Origin: Plantago ovata
Taxonomy: Eukaryota > Streptophyta > Magnoliopsida > Lamiales > Plantaginaceae
Reading direction: 5' to 3'
Length of the DNA stretch: 64,000 bases
Assembly: GCA_028274465.1 (NCBI GenBank)
Contig: CM051457.1
Coordinates: 109,305,982 to 109,369,981, forward strand
Made by a program: the position numbers and the translations under genes. The notes below the pieces were generated by a model. The model made no database searches. It worked only from the letters and a program-made list of their open reading frames with translations, and had not been told where the DNA came from. The number at the start of each line of letters is the position of its first letter. Position 1 is the stretch's first letter. Of the stretch, positions 56,671 to 64,000 are shown piece by piece.

Positions 56671-58035
56671 ATGGATGATTCGGCCCAAATGAGCCCGATT
56701 GACAAAGTATGTGATGACCTACTGATTTCAATACTAGTTCGATTGCCAGTTAGATGTGTTTTCAAGTGTAGCTTAGTCTCCAAGAAATGGAAACTTGTCA
56801 TTGCTAGTAATGTCTTTCTTGACAATTACTACCGCACTAGAAAAATTATGCAGCCACATGTTGTTGCTATCATTTATAATACCACACCCAACTTGTGTCA
56901 GAAGACTCCAACAAATCCCCCTGGCCCTGAACGTCCCTTGATGAACATACAACGACTTTCACGGATTTCACGGGATTTTAATAACCGAATTCTCCGTCCA
57001 AATATCCGTCAAATCGACAAGCCAGTCCAAGATAAATTGGGCTACTTCATCAGTTCCTCCAACGGTTTGATCCTTTGTGGCCATCATCCTGAAAGGTACT
57101 ACATTTTTAATCCCCTTACTAGGAAGTACAAGTCAATACTGCCACCTCCACCTCAAAGGTACTACAATTTTAATCCCCTTACTAGGAAGTGCAAGTCAAT
57201 ATTGCAACCTCCTCCAGTAATCCATGAAGCCCCGTCTATGGCATTAGTCTGCTTGGAGAATACAAGTAAATTCGTATTGGAATACAAAATCATATCAGCA
57301 TCTGCCAGTTGTACTGGCAATATTGTTCCAGTGCACATTTACTCTTCCAGGACTTGTAAGTGGGTTGAGAGTAACATGATTGGAACGAAGGAATTCACGC
57401 TATGTTGGACCAAACCTCCTCTTGTGTTAAATGGTGTTCTGCATTGGTGCCCATCATTATCGACTCTTACTATTTGTGATTTATTAGATTATTCGAATAG
57501 ACCTCATGTAAACAGGGTGCAGTCGATTTAGCTACCCCCACATGATCAACACAGTCCATCCAGTTTTACTAGGTCAACGAGTGATGATGTCTTATGGTTT
57601 GGCGGTTCTAACGGAGAGGCAATGCAATTCTGGATGCTACCCAAGGGCGAACATGGTAAATATATGCGCTCCAGGACCATACCTGGTAAGGAATGGATCC
57701 TAATGCACACGATAGATCGTTCTACTATATCCAAAGTTCTCATCCGGGAGGCCCAGGAGGTATCACGACATACTGGAGTCTATTTTCAGAATCAGCTTGG
57801 GGAAACCATGAGGGAAATGATCATATCTGATAAATTCAAACTGAAACTGGAAGCACTTATTTCGTCGGAGGGCATTCTTGTTCTTTTTAGATCTTCAAAT
57901 CCAAGCATGCTTTTCCGTTATGACTTGAAGAGCAATTCGGTGACTATTCATCCATACCCTACTTATACTTCTTCTGTCCAAAATGATCGGTATCTGTATG
58001 TGGAACCCTCGTCCCTTTCTTCATATGCTCTATAA
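56671..58035 (+). pseudogene. F-box protein (F-box associated domain) with one in-frame stop
   Basis: Starts MDDSAQMSPIDKVCDDLLIS. The F-box is about residues 12-50 (LVRLPVRCVFKCSLVSKKW). The associated domain includes GYFISSSNGLILCGHH and RYYIFNPLTRKYKSIL, then a 63-bp tandem duplicate of that segment (RYYNFNPLTRKCKSIL). The frame has TAG at 57529-57531 and then continues in the same frame, with VLWFGGSNGEAMQFWMLPKG to a stop at 58035, about 454 codons in all. So a single nonsense change separates it from a full-length frame. Known role: substrate receptor of SCF ubiquitin ligases. It may be a recent pseudogene, a null allele, or express a truncated protein of about 286 residues. 58036-59570 holds nothing recognised except possible 3' UTRs. 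Confidence 0.85.
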
Positions 58036-59570
58036 GCCGCAGATTACTTTCCTGTTACTTGGTCACATGCAGTACTGTATTGACAATCTAAGAAGTTTAT
58101 ATTTTACTAGTACTAATTGAATAAGGAAGATATATACTCTTGTTCATTATTGTAATGGCTAGATCTATCTATATATCTATTAAAGCAAAACTTTTGGGTT
58201 TAGTTTGTTGGCAAATTTTTAATCTTATCTTTATGTGTTATATATAACTTATATAATAGACAATATATCACGATATATCAGTACAAACTATATCACTCAA
58301 TTTGAACATGTTTCATCTGGGCAGTGTTGAACTTCCAGATGGTCCGTCCTTCCAATTTCCGTTTACTGTAATTTCTCGTACAATAGCAACAAAACTTTTG
58401 TACAATACTTGAAGTATCTTATTTTCTGCTAAGTACTGGAAGCCTATTGAGATCTGTTAGCCAACTATAAGATAACAAAACATAACCGTATGGGAATTCA
58501 AAGTACTGCACCACCAGAAATACAGAGCATATCATGAGTCTTCTGGCATCCATTTCAGAATCGAGCCAAAACCTTGAGATCAAAATGTAAGGCGGAAAAC
58601 AGCTTGCCCTATCGGTGCAAGCTCAAACAGAGCAAATAGATGGAGAAGATAGAAACATCAACAAAGATTCAAACTTTTCCAATCAACAATTCCTTTTTAG
58701 ATATGAGAAAGTCCATATGCCTAACAATTATCAATCAGAAAAATGGACAGCTGAAATGATCAATTTTTCCTACACATTTCTACTCTACTCTCCTTTGCAG
58801 GAATCGAGGCACTATTGGAATTGGAACACAGCTCCAGAAAACAGATTAACAACTATGAAAATAAAAAGTACAAGCATCAAGAACTAAAGAGACACTTTGA
58901 TATGGTATGTCATGTTTTCCACGGCATAAGCTACGACTATGAACAACAAAGGAAGAGTTGAGGAAAAGATTTACAATGTACATTTATATCCAAACATGAA
59001 AATATAAAGAAGGAAAGATTGAACTACACTAATTCAGGTCTAATACATTCAAGTATGACACTGCACACAAAACTTTCCTTCAGTATATAAGATACATAGT
59101 TGATAGTACATACTATACGTTGATAAGTTGGGTTCTATGCTAGTTCCAGGTGCATTTAGAGTAGCCATAACAACACTTAGGGTCATTGAACCTTTCGCAG
59201 TCACCTCATTGCAGCCCGTCCTTGACTACGAACATCTGCAGAAATGAAAACAATACTAATAAAGAAGGCAGAGCGAGGAGTAAACAGACACAGGGACAGA
59301 ACACAAAGTATTTGCCTATAGACTATTGTACTGAAAGAATAGAGCATATAGTAAATTTCACCAATGAGACAGAAGAACACGAATAATTATCGGTCTCCAA
59401 ATAGCCTCTTCTTGCCTGTCATGAAAACAATGTGTCAGATACAACTTCTGATACATCAGAACACTTGACGAAGAATACATAAACCATACCATACATGGGG
59501 AACTAGGGGAAGCTATGGAGGCCCAGTAATCGAATTATCTACGATAGACACACAATAACACACACATGAC

Positions 59571-61218
59571 TCAAAGAAATTCCAACTGTTCTACAAGATC
59601 TTGTAGATTCTCACCCCAATCTGGCGTTTGTGCAACCAAGTCATCCACTCCAACGTCCACAATTTGATCGGAAGGAACAGCAATCTCTGCTTTGCGGTCG
59701 TCTATTGCAAGCTCTTCGCTTAGAAACTCCTCCCACATATTTTCAGTAAAAGAATTGAAGCCAGAGTTGCTAGAGGATGGCAAAGCCTCTGAAAGAATTA
59801 AGGTTCGATAATAACTTGTTAATAGGAACAATAGGCGCCAGTAAGCAGGAGTTATCGAAGATGTTGAACAACTCGTACCATAACACCTAAGTAATCCACA
59901 ACTACGACCTGCAGATTAGTTAAACAAACACAAATAATATATATCAGAATATTAAGCACAGCGGAAAGTAAATAAGAACCTGTGTTTGTAAATTTTCAAG
60001 CAGCTTGCTTGATGCCCAGTCAAGGCAGAAAAACCACCAAGAAGAATATGTTCGTACAACGCTCTATACTCCCTATTCTATCTTAGCTGAAACAATGCTA
60101 GTCACATCACAATGATATATAATCCCCTTCTATCAATTCTATCCTCAATACGCCGTTAGAGAGATTTAGAATATAAACTAGTATAAAGACTCAAAAACAA
60201 ACAACTAAACAATAAAGACTCTAACGAATTCTTTGGTTGTAAACTTCTTGCTCTCGAGATGTACTTTCTTCAATGTCGATGTTGGCATATATAGTGCTGA
60301 AGTATGAATCGATTCCAATCAGGAAACGCGTAGACCGACTTCAACTCTAATAAGGACATCAACTTTGAAGGACTTCAAACTCTGAATCTAGACTTGATTT
60401 CGTCCTCCTTCTTCAATTAGAAATTGTATTCCTACTTGGATTTTTTCTCCTTCTTGAGTTCTTCTTATACCAGCTCATCAGTCAGTCGATCTCCTAGTTG
60501 AATTCGACTTCCTTCTATTGACACGCTCTGGACGCTAGTTTCCTGCACACAATAAACATCTACAGCTGTGGAACTAGTTAATTGTTAAGTAAAGGTAAAA
60601 CACGATAAAAATACGTTAAGTGTATTGTTGACAGACGTAGGAGTTAAACCAGAACAGCTTAACTCCAAGGATAACTCCTTGGTCAACACCAGTGTAAAAA
60701 CACATACACTTACAGCCTCAGCAGAAGGATTCTTTGTATCACTGCTTGATTCATCCTCCAGAGCATCAGAAAACAGATTCTCCATCTCAAGTTGGACATC
60801 CACAACTTCCTCCGAATCTTCGCCCACATAGACAGAAGGCTGACTGGTACCCATAGCAACAGCTGCAACATCCTGCAAATCATCCCCGCTCGCACTCATT
60901 GTCAGCCTCCTCTTCTGCCCTATCTCCACACGCTTCGGATCACTCTTCTGTGCATGTTTATCCATATATTGCTGCATAAACATAGGATTGCTGAAAGCTT
61001 TAGCAATGAAACTCATAATATGTTGCTGCTTCCTCTCTGTCGCTCGCATCTTTTCCTCCATGGCCAAGATTCGTTCTCTCGAACTCTGTTGCTGTTTCTT
61101 AAGCTTTAAGATCTCCGCCATCAGCACACCCCTGTCCCTTCTCAACTCCAGCTCTTCCTCCATACCATAGTTACCCAACTCTATACAAGGACCACCACCT
61201 CCACTCTGCTGAGCGGTG
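59571..61218 (-). pseudogene. class A heat-stress transcription factor, 3' part, lacking the DNA-binding domain
   Basis: Minus strand. Exon 61218-60713 gives the HR-A/B oligomerisation region: GMEEELELRRDRGVLMAEIL, KLKKQQQSSRERILAMEEK, then HIMSFIAKAFSNPMFMQQY, and a nuclear-localisation-like KRRLT. It ends at a donor GCT|GTAAGT. After an intron of about 0.9 kb (acceptor TTTCAGAG near 59790) the last exon reads LPSSSNSGFNSF, an AHA-like NMWEEFLSEEL, and the NES-like LQDLVEQLEFL before the stop at 59571. Phases agree. Upstream, where the DNA-binding domain must be, the sequence switches to an LTR at 61219 and no DBD exon is found to the right. A protein from this locus could trimerise but could not bind DNA. 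Confidence 0.85.
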
Positions 61219-62466
61219 TGTAGACACCTAAATTGCATAAATTATGGTGTTTTACTATTATAGAATATCTTTGTAATTAGAGATAATTATCACAAAATAT
61301 ATGATGATAATTATAGGATTAGGAGATATTTTTATCTGATTTAGCTTGTTCCCTAAGTCATCAATCTCCTATAAATATGAGAAGGTGATTAGAGCTAGAT
61401 AGTTAGAGATGGATTTACAAACGACTTCATCAAACTCCCTACAACCAAATTGTAGGTAAACTCTAAATCCAAATCCCTACTACCAAATTGTAGGTTAGAT
61501 ACAAATCCAGAACAAGTCATTTGACCCCGGTATCCAATTCACATCCATTAGAGAGAGGAATCAAGATATCAACAAAGATTGTAACCCAAAAGTTATCAAT
61601 AAATTCATGTTCCATGTTTATTTCCTTCTTTTAATGTTTATTTGCAGGTTGTGAAAATTCATGGTTAACAAATTGGCACGCCCAGTGGGACGATTTTCGC
61701 TCTTCATCTCCGCTCTCTCAAGATCCAAGTCAGTAGAATATTCTGACGGCAAGCTAATTAATCCATGGAGCATGCCAAGTGATATCCAATTTCTACACCA
61801 AACAGCTTGATGGACGATCAAGGAGGCTTAATTAATTTGACTAATTGGTGACTCAGTCACAAAAGCCAACAATGGTCTGGTGGTATCCTTGTTCTGCCGA
61901 TGCCGATGATTCAAGGGGCATGTTAAATTACTTTTGGTGCATGTCAAATTAGATCTAAGTTCTACGGCAAAATTTCGAGACAAGTTGCAACCGTCATCAA
62001 GTCTCTACAACTCGTCTCGAGGGGGCATTTGTAGACACCTAAATTGCATAAATTATGGTGTTTTAATATTATAGAATATCTTTGTAATTAGAGATAATTA
62101 TCACAAAATATATGATGATAATTATAGGATTAGGAGATATTTTTATCTGATTTAGCTTGTTCCTAAGTCATCAATCGCCTATAAATATGAGAAGGTGATT
62201 AGAGCTAGATAGTTAGAGATGGAGTTACAAACGACTTCATCAAACTCCCTACAATCAAATTGTAGGTAAACTCTAAATCCAAATCCCTACTACCAAATTG
62301 TAGGTTAGATCCAAATTCGAAACAAGTCATTTGACCCCGGTAATCCAATTCACATCCATTTGAGGGAGGAATCAAGAGATCAACGAAGATTGTTACCCAA
62401 AAGTTATGAATAAATTATTGTTCCATGTTTATTGCCTTATTTTAATGTTTATTTGCAGGTTGAACA
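61219..62466 (+). mobile_element. TRIM-like LTR retrotransposon (1.25 kb)
   Basis: LTR1 61219-61670 and LTR2 62030-62466, both starting TGTAGACACCTAAATTGCAT and ending AACA; LTR2 lacks about 15 bp near its end. Just inside LTR1 is TTGGCACGCCCAGTGGGAC, close to a gypsy-type primer site, and just before LTR2 the purine tract TCGAGGGGGCATT. The interior is about 360 bp and codes for nothing. Each LTR has CTATAAATATGAGAAGG (TATA). The 5-bp flanks (CGGTG left, GTCCT right) do not match, so the element or its borders have been rearranged. Confidence 0.88.
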
Positions 62467-62722
62467 GTCCTATATGTAGTTCAAATCAGAAGCAAGATCT
62501 AGAACTTTTTTTACGTTCTCTAAACTTATATTATGCATAAATTTGAAGTTATCTAATTTCAAAGTGGAGTTACGAATTTGTACTAATATAATATATGTCG
62601 TATGCAATATAATCAGATGACGCTTTCACACGTGCGTAGTGTGTGACGCGATTTCTAATAATCTTATAAGCTCAAAATCATATGAGGTTGTAATCGGCTC
62701 ATTATTGTTCCAAACCAAAATA

Positions 62723-62988
62723 CTCTCCTCGTCCCATTGTAATTTATCCAGTTTGACTTTTTTCGTTCAACAATTTTCAACTTTGAGTCTCGATTGTTCT
62801 TAAACTGTAATGGTAAAGTATTAATTTGACGAAATCATATTATATTATGAAAATATAGAACCTAAATTTTCATAATATAGCTTTATTAAGAATTTTACCA
62901 TTATAGTTTAAGATTAATTGAGAGTTAAAGTTAAAAGTTGTTGACCGAAAAACTTCACACTGAATAATTTATACCGTAATAGAAGGAG
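62723..62988 (+). mobile_element. Stowaway-like MITE (Tc1/Mariner)
   Basis: Starts CTCTCCTCGTCCCATTGTAA after TA and ends AATAGAAGGAG before TA. The two ends can be paired over some 60 bp (AATTTATCCAGTTTGACTTT against AATTTATTCAGTGTGAAGTT read on the other strand). TA target, CTCCnT-type start and size of about 266 bp fit Stowaway. No ORF. Confidence 0.75.
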
Positions 62989-63263
62989 TAGAAAATAGAA
63001 GGTCGTAAAATAAAAATAAAAAATAGAAAAAATTACTGTGTCATTTGTCGGTGGTTAATAAAAGTCAAATTTGATGCACAGCTGGTGGGGGCCGCAGGCA
63101 TTCCAAATTGTGGCGGGAAACTAATAAAAGACTTGTTCATCCGCAATGCGGCGACGTTTTGGCCTCGCAGTCTAGCTCATCTCTCTCTGGTTTCTGGCCT
63201 CGGCGGTTACCATTTCTCGTCTCTTCTTTTTTCTTTCTGCTGGTTCTATTAGTTATAGTTTGT

Positions 63264-63275
63264 AGTATAAATACT
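63264..63275 (+). promoter_or_regulatory. TATA box of the gene at 63373
   Basis: GTATAAATACTC about 105 bp before the ATG. A start of transcription near 63300 would leave a leader of about 75 bases and exclude the ATG at 63278. Confidence 0.6.
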
Positions 63276-63372
63276 CTATGATCACGATGAGAATCATAAC
63301 AGTTTCACCAACATTCAGCACAAACCCTAGAATTCCCTCAAAAACCAGAACCAGTGATTCACACGCGTATCA

Positions 63373-64000
63373 ATGGAGGAGAAGAGCGAAGCCGAGGGTA
63401 TCAGTCCACCATTCGACGGAGATTTGCCGGAATCCAGTTCGATTCATTCTGGAAGTGGACAACAACCAGCTGAAATTAGTAGCGGAGAGAAGGATTCGAT
63501 TCCCTTAGAGATAAATTGCGAAGGTCAATTTCTCTCTCTCTCTCTCATGGCTCAATCGATATAACTCGTTTCATTTCACTCTCATGCTTGTTGCATGCTT
63601 CAATTTTGGTTTACTGTAAATTAACTTGTGTTTTCACTGTAGATTCCTAGTTATAATTTGATGCCATACTATAGGAAATTTCTATGCACTGTACATATAT
63701 TATTCTGATGGTTGTATGTTGGTTTTGCCATGAAAATTTAATGAGGAAAAACTGTCTACAGACCTTGTTTTGTTAGGAAGATGAGTAGAGTTTATTTACT
63801 AATCTACGTAACCTAAATTTTCGTAGTAATATTAAATGTTTATTAAAATATTCCTCTATTGCTTGCAGAGCACAATGATCTACTGGATGATTTACTGCAG
63901 TCTCAAGAAACTTTATTTGATGGATTTGATGGATTTGATGGAGTGGATGATGATTCAAATCAAGAAACTTTATTTGATGGAGTGGATAAACATATCAACT
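63373..64000 (+). CDS. unrecognised acidic protein, first two exons (partial)
   Basis: Exon 1 (63373-63523) reads MEEKSEAEGISPPFDGDLPE, then SSSIHSGSGQQPAEISSGEK, ending at TGCGAAG|GTCAAT. Intron to an acceptor GCTTGCAG at 63869. Exon 2 reads EHNDLLDDLLQSQETLFDG with a short repeat (FDGFDGVDD, then QETLFDG again) and runs off the window. Phases agree (GAA G|AG). It is acidic, Ser-rich and probably disordered at its N-terminus. No domain is recognised in the visible part, so no function is proposed. Confidence 0.65.

Noticed and set aside
63278..63508. Alternative plus-strand frame starting at ATG 63278.
   Set aside because: The ATG lies right behind the TATA box, before the probable transcription start; the frame at 63373 has a consistent splice join to the next exon.

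Overview
This is nuclear DNA from a flowering plant, almost certainly a eudicot. It is AT-rich, its genes carry GT..AG introns, and it holds plant-specific families: P-class and E-class PPR proteins, an F-box gene, a fasciclin-like arabinogalactan protein, a class A heat-stress factor, histone H3.3, Ty3/gypsy elements and plant L1 LINEs. Terminal motifs of the type 'gaccgtct' and the LINE style hint at Caryophyllales, but that is only an impression. One run of 100 N (12297-12396) marks a scaffold gap.

Layout. (1) 1-5020: the 3' half of a plus-strand Ty3/gypsy element: end of pol, diverged tandem repeats, a spliced antisense ORF with a plant transposon-type domain, and a 3' LTR. This is the architecture known for the Tat lineage. 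(2) 5031-38661: a TE-dense block bounded by a large inverted duplication (arms 5031-7677 and 35300-38661), with a second inverted pair inside it (11439-12056 and 25766-26428). Between the arms lie an E-class PPR pseudogene, a 5'-truncated LINE with a 17-bp target duplication, a multi-exon Ulp1-protease-like gene typical of Kaonashi/MULE transposons, a full-length minus-strand LINE with a 20-bp target duplication, a hAT MITE with an 8-bp target duplication, a second MULE-like element (27189-31284) full of 21-bp repeats, and the 5' half of a minus-strand gypsy element. (3) 38842-43943: a fasciclin-like gene split by a solo LTR and a local duplication, a fructosamine-kinase gene fragment, and an intact P-class PPR gene. 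(4) 44-53 kb: a graveyard of gene fragments (DC1 domain, NDR kinase exon, succinyl-CoA ligase alpha exon, N-terminal half of histone H3.3) plus LINE remnants. (5) 53-64 kb: an F-box gene with one in-frame stop, a heat-stress factor lacking its DNA-binding domain and ending exactly at the LTR of a TRIM-like element, a Stowaway-like MITE, and the first two exons of an unrecognised gene running off the right edge.

The best candidate for something undescribed is the pair formed by the Ulp1-like gene (about 12.5-18.4 kb) and the element at 27.2-31.3 kb. They share one terminal sequence and the same 21-bp repeat built on a TGAnnTCA dyad. In the first the repeat fills several separate introns; in the second it forms a 2-kb array with higher-order structure. 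The only long uninterrupted ordinary CDS is the PPR gene at 42087; most other genes are broken by frameshifts, stops, truncations or TE joins.
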